Positions 19,706 to 29,668 of a stretch of 64,000 nucleotides of DNA are shown in pieces. Source of the DNA: Sphingobacteriaceae bacterium. GTDB taxonomy: Bacteria > Bacteroidota > Bacteroidia > B-17B0 > Aurantibacillaceae. Position numbers and translations under genes: made by a program. How positions within the stretch are numbered: position 1 is the first letter of the stretch; every line of letters begins with the position of its first letter. The notes beneath the pieces were generated by a model. It was given only the letters and a program-made list of their open reading frames with translations, was not told the DNA's origin and ran no database searches. The stretch spans positions 62,001 through 126,000 of the forward strand of contig JADJLA010000008.1 of assembly GCA_016705695.1 (NCBI GenBank). Direction: 5' to 3'.

Positions 19706-20485
19706 TTATATAATGCGTTTAATAACTCTTAAATTATGTGAGTACTTTTTTCTTTCGGAATGGAAGATCCCGTAATGATCGAATTTATCTATGCGAATTT
19801 GGCCACTCGCATGAATGATGCTTTGATTATCTAATAAGATCCCAACATGAACGATCTTTCCTTCTTCATTATCAAAAAAAGCAAGATCGCCGGCTTCTGC
19901 TTCTTCAACAAAACTTAAAGGACTTCCTAATTCAACTTGTTCGGAAGCATCGCGAGGAATTTTATGTCCGTTGAGTTTAAACACCAATTGCGTAAAGCCA
20001 CTGCAATCAATTCCAAACGGATTTTTGCCTCCCCATAAATACGGCGAGTTTAAGAACAAATAGGCAGTTTGAACTATTTTTTGAGCATTGTTCTTTACGC
20101 TTGTGTCAACCGCTGTACCATCAAACGAAAAATGATGATCGTCAACTTGAATATCGTTGTCTTTTAATAAAGGCAAACTGGCTCCAATGGTGATAGGAAT
20201 ATTGGTGTTTAATTTTTTATTCTTGATGATCTGAACCAGATCACCATTACATTTTTGTTTCGATTTTTGGATCTTCTCAAAAGCACCTTCGCTAAGCGGA
20301 TTGTGTTGTTTTTTATTGAGCCAGCATACGTAGTTGTCGTAAGTGACCACAATTTTGAACCACTCTTCGGTTTCTTCGGCTATTTCATAGGTTTCGCCAA
20401 ACAGCAATTGAGTAACCAATTCGCTGGTATTAGAGGCTTCTTTTCTGCACGAAACCACGCTTAATAAACAAATGCCGTAGGTCAT
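19706..20485 (-). CDS. NlpC/P60 family peptidase with N-terminal SH3 domain
   Basis: 259 residues. The N-terminal bacterial SH3-like domain begins with MTYGICLLSVVSCRKEAS and includes QLLFGETYEI and EWFKI. The NlpC/P60 catalytic domain (about 138-259) contains SPYLWGGKNPFGIDCSGFTQL with the nucleophilic Cys, then the catalytic His in KIVHVGILL and a polar HASG site. This architecture matches dipeptidyl endopeptidases that cleave gamma-D-Glu-diaminopimelate bonds in peptidoglycan peptides. No obvious signal peptide follows the ATG, which fits the cytoplasmic recycling enzymes of this class. Confidence 0.9.
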   Translation of the reverse strand: MTYGICLLSVVSCRKEASNTSELVTQLLFGETYEIAEETEEWFKIVVTYDNYVCWLNKKQHNPLSEGAFEKIQKSKQKCNGDLVQIIKNKKLNTNIPITIGASLPLLKDNDIQVDDHHFSFDGTAVDTSVKNNAQKIVQTAYLFLNSPYLWGGKNPFGIDCSGFTQLVFKLNGHKIPRDASEQVELGSPLSFVEEAEAGDLAFFDNEEGKIVHVGILLDNQSIIHASGQIRIDKFDHYGIFHSERKKYSHNLRVIKRII

Positions 20486-20560
20486 TTACATGGTAAAAGT
20501 ACTAAAAAAAGGCACAAAACCTAAGTGAAAGTATTAGTTAGAATAGAGGAGATTTAACAG

Positions 20561-22588
20561 CTATTTGATCATATTCTCAAAATCCTCTTCTGTGATGATG
20601 GGAACTTTTAAGCCCTCGGCTTTTTTGAGTTTTTCAGGACCCATATTTTCGCCGGCTAAAACAAAACTTGTTTTTTTACTGATGGAGCTTGAATTGGTTC
20701 CTCCATTTAATTCAATTAGATCTTTTATCTGATCACGACTAAATTTGGTAAATACGCCACTTACAACAATTGTTTTTCCTTCTAGTTTAGTACTTGTTGC
20801 TTGTTGTTGATCGGCACTAATTTCAAATTGGAGTCCTGCTTTTTTTAATCGCGTTATAATATTTCTATTTTCTTTATCAGCAAAAAATTCCATAATGCTT
20901 TTGGCAATGGTTTCTCCAACTTCATCCAACAATACTAATTGCTCTGCATTCATTTCCATTAATGCGTCGATGGTCTTTACTTTTTTGGCCACTTTTTTGG
21001 CGGTGGTTTCGCCAACGTGACGAATACCAATGGCAAACAATACACGTTCAAAAGGAACAGTACAACTGTTTTTTAAGCCATCAATAATATTCTGCGCGCT
21101 TTTTTCGGCCATGCGTTCTAAAGGTAAAAGCTGCTCTTTTTTTAGATCGTACAGATCTGCAATATTTTTTATGAAGCCTGCGTTATAAAACTGATCAATA
21201 GTTTCAGCACCCAAGCTATCAATATTCATGGCCTTACGGCTCACAAAATGTTCCATTTTACCTTTTACTTGCGGTGCGCAACCATTTTCGTTAGGGCAAT
21301 AATGATTTGCCTCGCCTTCTATTCGCACTAAAGTTGTTCCGCATTCAGGGCACTTATCAATATATTTTGTTGGCTTTACATTGGTAGGGCGCTTTGTAAG
21401 ATCAACGCCAATTATTTTCGGAATTATCTCGCCACCTTTTTCTACAAAAACCTGATCGCCTACGCGTACATCTAATTTTTCGATAATGTCGGCGTTATGC
21501 AAACTTGCGCGTTTTACAGTTGTGCCAGCGAGCAAAACAGGTTTTAAATTCGCAACAGGAGTTATTGCACCGGTTCTTCCAACTTGGTAAGTAATACTTT
21601 GTAATTCGGTACTTACTTGCTCGGCTTTAAATTTATATGCTATTGCCCATCGCGGTGATTTAGCGGTAAAGCCCAATTGTAATTGTTGTTGATAGCTATT
21701 GATCTTAATTACAATGCCATCAATATCAAACGGAAGTTTAAAACGTTCTTTATCCCAATGATCAATAAATTTTTTTACTTCGCCAATACCTTTACAAAGT
21801 TTAGAATGTTTACTAATTCTAAATCCCCATGTGGCAGCAGCTTGCAAACTTTCTAAATGGCCCGGAAAAGGAAGATCCTCTCCATAAAGCGCGTATAAGA
21901 AACAATCCAATTTACGCTTGGCAACAACTCCGCTGTCTTGCATTTTCATTGTCCCACTGGCGGCGTTGCGAGGATTTGCTAATGGAGCCTCACCAATTTC
22001 TTCGCGTTCTTTATTTATATCATCAAAAACTTTTCGCGGTAAAAATATTTCCCCTCTTATCTCAAATTCCTTTGGAAATTTCCCTTTTAAATTTAAAGGG
22101 ATAGAGCGAATGGTTCTTGCATTTGTTGTTACATCATCGCCTTGCACGCCATCGCCGCGCGTAACAGCTTTTTGTAATTCGCCATTTACATAAGTTAATC
22201 CAATAGAGAGTCCGTCAAATTTTAATTCGCAAACATATTCCAATTCAGCGGCTCCAAAAAGATCATTGGCTAAACCAAGTCCTTCTGATGCTCTGCGATC
22301 AAAATCTTCAAGGTCTTCCCAATTATAGGAATTACTTAGCGAGAGCATTGGGTATTTATGTTTTACCGATTTAAATTCTTTGGTAACCTGGCCTCCCACG
22401 CGTTGACTTGGAGAATTGGGAGAAAGAAACTCAGGATGTTCTTTTTCTAAAGCAATTAAGGTTTCCAGTAATTTATCGAATTCAAAATCGCTTATAGTGG
22501 GTTTATCCAGTACATAATAATTGTAATTATGTTGCTCCAGTTCCTCACTTAAGGACTCAATTTTCTTTTTGGCGCTTGCTTTATCCAC
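20561..22588 (-). CDS. ligA: NAD-dependent DNA ligase LigA
   Basis: 675 residues, full length. In order: Ia domain (HNYNYYVLDKP), adenylation domain with the AMP lysine in CELKFDG (K123), the GYQVGRTGAITPVANL-like OB-fold block, and a four-Cys zinc finger (CPECGTTL...CPNENGC). The helix-hairpin-helix region and a C-terminal BRCT domain (about 600-675, GKTIVVSGVF) complete it. It seals nicks in replication and repair using NAD. It is the first intact gene after the damaged 22.6-22.9 kb interval and shows no frameshift. Confidence 0.97.
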   Translation of the reverse strand: MDKASAKKKIESLSEELEQHNYNYYVLDKPTISDFEFDKLLETLIALEKEHPEFLSPNSPSQRVGGQVTKEFKSVKHKYPMLSLSNSYNWEDLEDFDRRASEGLGLANDLFGAAELEYVCELKFDGLSIGLTYVNGELQKAVTRGDGVQGDDVTTNARTIRSIPLNLKGKFPKEFEIRGEIFLPRKVFDDINKEREEIGEAPLANPRNAASGTMKMQDSGVVAKRKLDCFLYALYGEDLPFPGHLESLQAAATWGFRISKHSKLCKGIGEVKKFIDHWDKERFKLPFDIDGIVIKINSYQQQLQLGFTAKSPRWAIAYKFKAEQVSTELQSITYQVGRTGAITPVANLKPVLLAGTTVKRASLHNADIIEKLDVRVGDQVFVEKGGEIIPKIIGVDLTKRPTNVKPTKYIDKCPECGTTLVRIEGEANHYCPNENGCAPQVKGKMEHFVSRKAMNIDSLGAETIDQFYNAGFIKNIADLYDLKKEQLLPLERMAEKSAQNIIDGLKNSCTVPFERVLFAIGIRHVGETTAKKVAKKVKTIDALMEMNAEQLVLLDEVGETIAKSIMEFFADKENRNIITRLKKAGLQFEISADQQQATSTKLEGKTIVVSGVFTKFSRDQIKDLIELNGGTNSSSISKKTSFVLAGENMGPEKLKKAEGLKVPIITEEDFENMIK

Positions 22589-22619
22589 AGGTCTAAATTT
22601 CAGTAATTAAAGGCTAAAT

Positions 22620-22900
22620 AAAAAGGTTGAAATAAAGTAAAGCCCTGCCTTTAATTGGCTTGGGAGGGATTTTAGTATTGAATAGTAGTAAGTGGGCGTG
22701 GGGCAGGGGGGGGGGTAAAAAAGACGTTTTTAAGAATGGATCTTAACGATCTAAAATTTGTTCTACGATTTTAAAAAGCTGTCCGAGCGTTATCTACAGG
22801 CAAAGTTCAAGGCGTCTCCACAGAAGGAAAAAAAAAAAAAAAAAAAAAAAAAAACCCCCCCCAATAATCCCGCCTTTTCCGTTCCCGCGGCCCCGTCTAG
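22620..22900. other. homopolymer-rich anomalous interval, probable assembly artefact
   Basis: Within about 160 bp there are runs of ten G (22706-22715), 27 A (22828-22854) and eight C (22855-22862), plus a GC-rich patch around 22881-22895. None of these is seen elsewhere in this AT-rich window. The OmpA homology of the minus-strand gene stops abruptly near 22902. A possible remnant of the OmpA C-terminus, FKIVEQILDR plus stop, is readable at 22743-22775 on the minus strand. This looks like low-quality sequence or a faulty join rather than biology. Confidence 0.7.
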
Positions 22901-25049
22901 ATACTTTTTTACCTTCGCAAGCACAACCGTTAATTAATTTAGCTTCACCGTAACCTTTACCGAAAATACGATCTTGAGGAATGCCTTTACTTATAATATA
23001 AGAAGCACTTGATTTCGCACGTTTATCAGAAAGTGTTAAGTTTGCTTTTGCAGCACCTCTACAGTCGGTATGAGAACCTAATTCAATTACCATTCCCATA
23101 TTCTCTTTCATTAAACCAACGATCTTATCCAATTCAATAGCTCCTTCTGGTTTTACATCCCATTTAGCTACGTCAAAATAAATTGGTTTTAAGTCAACCA
23201 ACTTAGCAATGTCGGTGCCAATTTTGATCTTACTCATTTTCATATTTGTAACTTCGTGAAGTTTAATAAACCCATCTTTCATAATAGAAACTTCGGCCGC
23301 CACCGTTTTAGTGATATAACCTTTCTTTTCCATTTTTACTATGTAACTCACATCATCACCCTCTTTAAGTTTATCATAGATCTGTTTAAAATCTCCAACG
23401 TTACTTGTGTTGTATGTAACTACATTAGCTTTGTTGAATGCATCGGTTAAAGTAACCTTTACGCCTTCAATTGGGCTATTATTATCAGCATCGCTCACTA
23501 GACCAACTAGACCAAATATTTTTTTCTCGATATAAAGTTCTTTGCTTTCTTTTGAAAGTTTAGCAAGATCCTTTTCAGGGATCATGATATCTAAATTCTT
23601 ATAACCGTCTTTTTTGGTTTTCGATTTATAATTTCTTCCTGGTATCAAACTGAACTTTACATGCCCGGCCTCATCACTACTAGCTTTTCCAATAACTTTT
23701 CCGGCATCATCTAATATAGAAACTTCAGCACCTGCCAAAACTGCTTTGGTTAAAACATCTTTTACAATAAAATTAACCGGTGTACTGAAGATCGGATTTT
23801 TTGATTCGAACGAATAGATATCATCTTTACCCATTCCGCCTGTGCGGTTTGATGAGAAGTAACCACTTTTGTTAGATGTTGCATAAACACCTATTTCGTC
23901 AAACGATGAATTAACAGGATATCCAAGGTTTTGGGGTTCAAAACCTCCATCAGGTGAAGGAACAGTGTAAAACATATCCATTCCTCCTAATCCGGGCTTT
24001 CCATCGCTCGAGAATAATAAGATCTCGTTCTCAAATAGGTGTGGGAATAATTCTTTCCCTTCAGAATTTGTTGATTGACCTAAATTCGTTGGCTTTGTCC
24101 AATTATCCTTCTCAAAATGTGTTACCCAAATATCTGTTGAACCTAAAGTTCCCGGCATATCCGAAACAAAATACATTGTTTTTCCATCATCGCTTAAGGT
24201 TGGGTGACCACATGAATAATCGTTGCTATTGTGTTGAAATTCTTTCCACTCTCCCCACTTATCAGCTAGTTTTGCGCGGTAGTAGATCTTTAAATTCACA
24301 TGATTATCTTTTCCCTTTACACCATGATTATGATCAATATTATTGCGGGTTACATACTCTGTGTTGCCGTCTTTAGTGATCACCAATGGACCTTCATGAT
24401 AACTTGTGCGCATATGATCGCCAACGTGTTTAATGTGACTTACTTTAGCGCCTTCAAGAACTCCTTGGTAAACATCAAGATAGTAAGAATCGTCCCAACC
24501 ATATTTACGGTGAACTGCGCCGTAGTTACGTCTAGATGAAGCAAAGTAAAGGTCTTTACCTACAATGAGCAAGCCAAATTCGCTATGTTCACCATTAACG
24601 CCTTCTAGTTTTCCAATTGTAAAGTTCGAACTATCTTTTAAGAACTCATGATAATCTGCATGATGGGTAAGTGCTGAGCGAATATTCTTGAATTCAGTTG
24701 AATTAATTTTTGCAAAAACCTCAGTAGCGCGTGTGTAATTTCCATTATATTTTAATACTTGATAGTAATTATAATAGTCCTTATCGGTCATGCCTTGATT
24801 TGTAAAAGCCTGTCCGTAGAACGCTTCTGCTTTCTTATATTCTCCAATTTTTAAATGACTTTCGCCTGCGCGAACAAAATATTTTGTTTGAGGTTTTTTA
24901 CCGCCTGCCAATTCAGCGTACATTTCCGATGCTGAGACATATTCTTCCTTATCAAATTTTTTATCCGCTATTTTCTCTTTAAACGCTTGAGAAAATGCAG
25001 ATGTGAATGAGAAGGAAGCTACAAGTAATATGATCGTATTGAATTTCAT
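22794..25049 (-). CDS. OmpA-family protein with TPR, PD40 propeller and regulatory-like domains (PorE-like), C-terminus corrupted
   Basis: Exported protein whose architecture resembles PorE, the T9SS component that tethers the machine to peptidoglycan. Signal peptide, TPR-like helices (about 20-125), a WD40/PD40 beta-propeller (about 140-430, with repeats such as PTLSDDGKTMYFVSDMPG and GGMDMFYT), two carboxypeptidase-regulatory-like domains (about 430-610), and an OmpA domain (about 635 onward, IYFDVAKWDV, ELGSHTDCRG, LSDKRAKSSASYI). The OmpA domain should end with an NRRTEF-type motif. Instead, after CACEGKKVS the sequence degenerates into glycine, phenylalanine and arginine runs encoded by the homopolymers. 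The last 38 or so codons are therefore not credible. Downstream of PorP/SprF and a giant adhesin on the same strand. Confidence 0.88.
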   Translation of the reverse strand: MKFNTIILLVASFSFTSAFSQAFKEKIADKKFDKEEYVSASEMYAELAGGKKPQTKYFVRAGESHLKIGEYKKAEAFYGQAFTNQGMTDKDYYNYYQVLKYNGNYTRATEVFAKINSTEFKNIRSALTHHADYHEFLKDSSNFTIGKLEGVNGEHSEFGLLIVGKDLYFASSRRNYGAVHRKYGWDDSYYLDVYQGVLEGAKVSHIKHVGDHMRTSYHEGPLVITKDGNTEYVTRNNIDHNHGVKGKDNHVNLKIYYRAKLADKWGEWKEFQHNSNDYSCGHPTLSDDGKTMYFVSDMPGTLGSTDIWVTHFEKDNWTKPTNLGQSTNSEGKELFPHLFENEILLFSSDGKPGLGGMDMFYTVPSPDGGFEPQNLGYPVNSSFDEIGVYATSNKSGYFSSNRTGGMGKDDIYSFESKNPIFSTPVNFIVKDVLTKAVLAGAEVSILDDAGKVIGKASSDEAGHVKFSLIPGRNYKSKTKKDGYKNLDIMIPEKDLAKLSKESKELYIEKKIFGLVGLVSDADNNSPIEGVKVTLTDAFNKANVVTYNTSNVGDFKQIYDKLKEGDDVSYIVKMEKKGYITKTVAAEVSIMKDGFIKLHEVTNMKMSKIKIGTDIAKLVDLKPIYFDVAKWDVKPEGAIELDKIVGLMKENMGMVIELGSHTDCRGAAKANLTLSDKRAKSSASYIISKGIPQDRIFGKGYGEAKLINGCACEGKKVSRRGRGNGKGGIIGGGFFFFFFFFFLLWRRLELCL

Positions 25050-25069
25050 TTTAATTTTTTATCTAATGG

Positions 25070-25990
25070 TTAGAAATAACGTGGTGAACGAACCGTTTCT
25101 GTTTTCTTATAAAAATCAAATCCTATAAGTACTTCATGTGTACCCGAAGTGTACTTGGTCATACTAGTGATAGAATAATCATAGGCATATCCAATACGAA
25201 AGGTGTTGTTGAGTTGATACATAATATTTGCACCGGCAGCAGCACCATGTCGGTACATTACACCGAACCATATTTTTTGATTAAAAAATAAAGATAAGTT
25301 ACCGTCAATAGATAAAGGAGCATTGGCAGTGTATCTTACAGCTGCACCCGGTTTAAGATCCCAAAGACTATTTAACTTGAATACATAACCTCCAATAAAA
25401 TAAACGTGTAAAGCTTCTTTCGAGGCAAAGCTTGAAAGATCACTTGTTTTATTAGGAATAAATTTTGGAGCAGTAACACCAGCAAAATAACGCTTACCAT
25501 ATAAGTAAATACCGGCTCCGGTATTGAATAAGGTTTTGTTGAACGAATTTTGCGCTATGATAGGGTCAGTATTATCGTTTACTGCGAGGTTCCCAAAATT
25601 GTTTGTGATAAGATCAACACCTGCTCTTAAACCAAAAGCCAAACGATCGTTATTCTTATTCAAGCGAATTCTGTAAGAGAAATCGCTAAATATAGAATTA
25701 CGCGTTGAAGCTCCTACAACATCATTTAAAACGTTCAGTCCTAAACCAACGCTTTCAATTACAAGCGGGGTGTGTAAGGTAAAACAATTAGTGCGAGGAG
25801 CACCATCCCAATTTACCCACTGTAAACGTGCATCGGCCACAAGACTCAATGCGTCACGACTTCCTGCATAAGCCGGATTGAGCAATGTTGCGTTGAACAT
25901 GTAGAATGAATTCTGTGTTTCTTGCTGCGCGCTGGTATTTAATACTAGTGCGAAAGCTAATGCTGCTAAACTATATTTCATTTTTTGCAT
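25070..25990 (-). CDS. PorP/SprF family type IX secretion membrane protein
   Basis: 306 residues, slightly shorter than the other PorP/SprF protein at 7603-8661. Signal peptide MKYSLAALAFALVLNTSAQ (the start may be ATG 25990 or the Met three codons later). The family signature is SFYMFNATLLNPAYAGSRD, followed by RLQWVNWDGAP. The barrel ends in EVLIGFDF. It lies 10 bp downstream of the giant adhesin and 20 bp upstream of the OmpA/PorE-like gene. This gives the same adhesin-SprF-OmpA order seen in sprB-type loci, so it is the likely outer-membrane partner of the 1,219-residue adhesin. Confidence 0.9.
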   Translation of the reverse strand: MQKMKYSLAALAFALVLNTSAQQETQNSFYMFNATLLNPAYAGSRDALSLVADARLQWVNWDGAPRTNCFTLHTPLVIESVGLGLNVLNDVVGASTRNSIFSDFSYRIRLNKNNDRLAFGLRAGVDLITNNFGNLAVNDNTDPIIAQNSFNKTLFNTGAGIYLYGKRYFAGVTAPKFIPNKTSDLSSFASKEALHVYFIGGYVFKLNSLWDLKPGAAVRYTANAPLSIDGNLSLFFNQKIWFGVMYRHGAAAGANIMYQLNNTFRIGYAYDYSITSMTKYTSGTHEVLIGFDFYKKTETVRSPRYF

Positions 25991-26000
25991 GATCTAAATA

Positions 26001-29000
26001 TTAATATTCAAGTTGAACAAATCCTTTTCTTATTGGCTCCGGCTCTTTTTCATCGCCAAGATCTAGAATGTAGAAGTAAGCACCAACCGGCAATTTTCCT
26101 TTACCCATTGATGATTTATTTGGCGTTCCATCCCAATCATTTTTATAAGGAGCAGCTTCATAGATTATATTACCCCAACGGTTGAAGATCTGTAATTTGT
26201 TCTTTGGATAGGCATCTAATCCCGGAATATAGAACGGATCGTTCTTTCCATCGCCATTTGGCGTAAAGATGCCCGGAATAGGCCCAAGACCACCAGTTAC
26301 TTTTATTTCGAGTGTGTGTGTGTCAGAACAAATTCCATTAGTTGATACTAATACTACTGTGTAAGTTCCAGGTGTAGTAAATATATTGGTTGGATTTGTT
26401 GAGGTTGAAGTGCTACCTGGTGTGAATGTCCAACTGTAAGCGCCTGCACCGAAACTTAGATTTGTAAAGTTAACGGTTAATGGAGCTCCACCGGTTGATA
26501 CATCAACTGTAAAGTTTGCTATAACTGTTGGTTGGAAAATTGCAAGAGTACTTGTTGCGCTACATCCTGTAATATTATCCGTCGCAACTACTGTATAAAT
26601 ACCTGCTTGATTAATAACCGGCGTTGCCGTATTTGAGCCACTAATGATACTCGCTCCGAACCAAGCATATGTTATGGAATTAGAACTGCTTGATGCCGCT
26701 GCTAATTGAACTGTACCACTTGATGTTCCGCAAGGGAAATTACCAACGCTTGTAGCACTAAAGCCTGGAGCTGTTGTAGCATTTATAACCGCAATAACGG
26801 TTGAGTTAGAACATCCTGTTGCCGGATCAGTTACAGTTACTGTGTAAAGACCTGGAGTGTTTACTGTAATAACAGATGTTGTTGCTGATGTGCTCCATAA
26901 ATAAGTTACCGAGCTACTTGAACTTGCAATAAGTTGTGCAGTGCTTGTAGATGCAGAACAGCCAATTCCAATGGTAGAACTATTTGTTACATTAATTGTT
27001 GGAACAACGTTGTTTCCTGTTACAGCAACAGTAAATGAACCACTACTACAACCGGTAACAGTATCTGTGATGGCTAAAGTGTATGTGCCTGCTTGGTTTA
27101 CCGATACACTGCTATTATTGGGGCTTCCAACAATTCCAGGACCTGTCCAGGTATACGTATAATTTGGAGAGGCGGGGGTGAATGTAGGAGTAATCGCCAC
27201 CACCGAATTTGTACAAGAAAGTGCTTGTGCTGTTCCGGTACCTGCTACCACCGATGGAGGCGTTGTTGCAGTACCAACTGTAATTACTCCAGTGGATATA
27301 CAGCCATTAGTTGCAACGATCACAACTGTGTAACTTCCGGCAGCTGTAAATGTAGCCGATGCAGTATTTGTTGGTCCCGAAATTCCACCTGAAGGACCCC
27401 AAGAATAAGAAGCTATAGTTACTGTTGAAGTAATGTTAACTGTTGTTGATGGAGTTGTAGAAGCACAAGTAATACTTGGGTTTGGATTGCTTAATGTAAA
27501 TGTTGGTGCGGCTGTATTTGGAGAAACAGAAACAGTTTGAAATGATTGACATCCGTTAGTTCCTGTTGCTACTACTGTAAACAAACCGGGGCTAGAACTA
27601 GTTACCAGGGCAGTTGCAGTAGATCCACCACTTAAAATAGATCCACCGGCTGGAGGTATCCAGCTATAACTTGTAGCGCCGGTTGCTGTGCCTGTAATGG
27701 CTGCTGTTTGCGCAGGGCAAGCTAGGATAACGCTAGTAGGTGTAATTACTGGTGTTGTTGGTGGGGTTGTGCTTGTTGCAATGCTTATTGTTGTTGTTCC
27801 CTTACAACCATTTGCAGTATTAGTTACGCTTAGTGTATAAATTCCACCAGCATTAATGCTTGCGTTTTGATTATTAGAAGAACCTACAATTGAAGTGCCC
27901 GACCATGTATAAGTTACACCCGCGCCAGGTGAACCATTTAAGGTTACTGTTGGGTTTGTGCAAGTTACTGTTGGGTTATTGGTTATGTTTGGATTGATAA
28001 CCGTTGTGTTAGTGGTTGGTATAACAGTACGTGTGATATTACATCCATTAGCAGGATTTGTTGCAACCAAAGTGAAAATACCGGTGCCTAAAATATTTAA
28101 GGTTGGGGTTGATTGTCCTGATACAATTGTTCCCGAAGCTGGAGCAGTCCATGTATACGTGTAGGTTGCTTGATTACCCGAAATGCTTGTGGCATTATTA
28201 GTACAGTTTATTGCAGCGCCGGTTGTGCTCAATACCATGCTAGTAGTTGTGTTTTGCGTTACAGCTTGACTTGATGTTGCCGTGCAACCGTTAACCGTAC
28301 TTGTAACTGTGTAATTAAATGTTCCGCCGATGTTAACTGTTGGAGATGCAGTTCCTCCGCCAAGTATTGTTCCGGGCCCGGTCCACGAATAAGTAATGTT
28401 TGATCCTGTTGCAGAGATAACCGCTGTTGTATTAATGCAATTAATAATATTACTTACACCAATGCTTGGTAAACTTGGCGCTGTAAAATTATTAAACACC
28501 TGCATAGTTGCAGGCGATGAAGCGCAGGTTCCGTTATTTACAACTAATGAATATGTTCCTGAAAAACCAACTGTTGGATTTTGTACGGTTGAGAAGTTAT
28601 TTCCTAAAGTTGTATGCGACCACGAATAAGTTCCGCCACCACTACCTGCAAGTACTGTTGGGTTGTTTATACAGGTTAATGATTGAGTTGCGCCTGCATT
28701 TGCAGTTGGTTGTGGAGCCACATAAAATACTTTACTATTTGTTGCGCTACACACTGCCGTTACGCCAACAGAATAAGTAACTGCAAATGTTCCGGGTCCG
28801 GTGGTTGAAGGGCAAAATGAATTTGATGAAACGCCTGTACCACTCCATGTTCCAGGACTATAACTTCCTGCAGTTTGTAAGCTGTATAAGCTAACACACG
28901 GCCCATCGGGACAAAGTGGTGGTGGAATATTGAAATTAGAGCCGGTTCCAACAAATGGATTACTTATTTGAAATGTTCTGCTTGCACTGGTTGTACAATT

Positions 29001-29660
29001 AGGTGTGCTAAAGGTATAAGTAACTGTATAAACGCCCGCAGCCATTTCGTAAGGATCGTAAATGATACTTCCGTTGGCACTGTTTTGTATTACTGCTAAT
29101 GCTGACACTGTAGGAGAAATAGCAAATGAAGAACTTCCTATTGCAGTATTTGCAGGAATGGTAATGGTATTACAAGTGTTTGGTGAAGCGTTGTTCCAGG
29201 TTCCTGAGGTGATGATCACGTTATCATAGCAACTCGAAACGGAGTATTGAAAATTAGCTGCAACAGCGGCATTACAAAGGGTATAACTATGAGAGAATTG
29301 AGGATTAAGACCGGAATAATACAAAGTATATAAAATACTATTACTAGGACTCAAACATCCTGCGATATTAGTTCCTTGAGCAGCACAAATTGTATTATTG
29401 GTTAAAGAGTTCGCATTGGTTAAACTCGTATAGAATCTCAAGCAAGGCGCATTACCTGCGGTTGCTGAATTGGCAGGCACCATGTTTGGAGTGGTCCTCA
29501 CCATTATCAATCCTGTATAATTACAGTCGATAGTTGGCGAAATAACAGGATTGCCTGCTAAAGTTGGATCTGTTAGAACTAATGTTGGAGTTAAACAAGC
29601 AAGTTGTGCATTGGCTTGCAATCCGCAGAAGACCAAAAAAACGTAGATTAATTTTTTCAT
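26001..29660 (-). CDS. giant Ig/PKD-repeat adhesin with T9SS type B C-terminal domain
   Basis: 1,219 residues. Signal peptide MKKLIYVFLVFCGLQANAQ; an N-terminal unique region of about 300 residues rich in paired cysteines; then roughly ten Ig-like repeats of 75-85 residues. Each repeat carries an early Cys, a Y(T/S)W core and ends near GCxxT (for example VTCTNPTVTLNGSPG...TYTWSGT). A PKD-type domain follows near 1,060-1,130 (GGAPLTVNFTNLS, TPGTYTVVLVS). The end is the type B sorting domain: GIFTPNGDGKNDPF, IFNRWGNIIYE, DWDGTPN, GAYFYILDLG. It is expected to be exported by T9SS and displayed at the surface, possibly as a gliding or attachment adhesin. The gene order adhesin, PorP/SprF, OmpA supports that. 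Confidence 0.92.
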   Translation of the reverse strand: MKKLIYVFLVFCGLQANAQLACLTPTLVLTDPTLAGNPVISPTIDCNYTGLIMVRTTPNMVPANSATAGNAPCLRFYTSLTNANSLTNNTICAAQGTNIAGCLSPSNSILYTLYYSGLNPQFSHSYTLCNAAVAANFQYSVSSCYDNVIITSGTWNNASPNTCNTITIPANTAIGSSSFAISPTVSALAVIQNSANGSIIYDPYEMAAGVYTVTYTFSTPNCTTSASRTFQISNPFVGTGSNFNIPPPLCPDGPCVSLYSLQTAGSYSPGTWSGTGVSSNSFCPSTTGPGTFAVTYSVGVTAVCSATNSKVFYVAPQPTANAGATQSLTCINNPTVLAGSGGGTYSWSHTTLGNNFSTVQNPTVGFSGTYSLVVNNGTCASSPATMQVFNNFTAPSLPSIGVSNIINCINTTAVISATGSNITYSWTGPGTILGGGTASPTVNIGGTFNYTVTSTVNGCTATSSQAVTQNTTTSMVLSTTGAAINCTNNATSISGNQATYTYTWTAPASGTIVSGQSTPTLNILGTGIFTLVATNPANGCNITRTVIPTTNTTVINPNITNNPTVTCTNPTVTLNGSPGAGVTYTWSGTSIVGSSNNQNASINAGGIYTLSVTNTANGCKGTTTISIATSTTPPTTPVITPTSVILACPAQTAAITGTATGATSYSWIPPAGGSILSGGSTATALVTSSSPGLFTVVATGTNGCQSFQTVSVSPNTAAPTFTLSNPNPSITCASTTPSTTVNITSTVTIASYSWGPSGGISGPTNTASATFTAAGSYTVVIVATNGCISTGVITVGTATTPPSVVAGTGTAQALSCTNSVVAITPTFTPASPNYTYTWTGPGIVGSPNNSSVSVNQAGTYTLAITDTVTGCSSGSFTVAVTGNNVVPTINVTNSSTIGIGCSASTSTAQLIASSSSSVTYLWSTSATTSVITVNTPGLYTVTVTDPATGCSNSTVIAVINATTAPGFSATSVGNFPCGTSSGTVQLAAASSSSNSITYAWFGASIISGSNTATPVINQAGIYTVVATDNITGCSATSTLAIFQPTVIANFTVDVSTGGAPLTVNFTNLSFGAGAYSWTFTPGSTSTSTNPTNIFTTPGTYTVVLVSTNGICSDTHTLEIKVTGGLGPIPGIFTPNGDGKNDPFYIPGLDAYPKNKLQIFNRWGNIIYEAAPYKNDWDGTPNKSSMGKGKLPVGAYFYILDLGDEKEPEPIRKGFVQLEY

Positions 29661-29668
29661 GTAAATAA

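Noticed and set aside
22881..22905. Possible vector or linker sequence (CCGCGG and TCTAGA sites close together)
   Set aside because: Two restriction sites are too little to call vector; TCTAGA lies on codons that still fit the OmpA frame. Treated as part of a probable artefact instead.
27093..27392. Antisense frame over the giant adhesin with a Cys/Arg-rich product
   Set aside because: Shadow of the repetitive adhesin in another frame; the adhesin on the other strand is clearly the gene.
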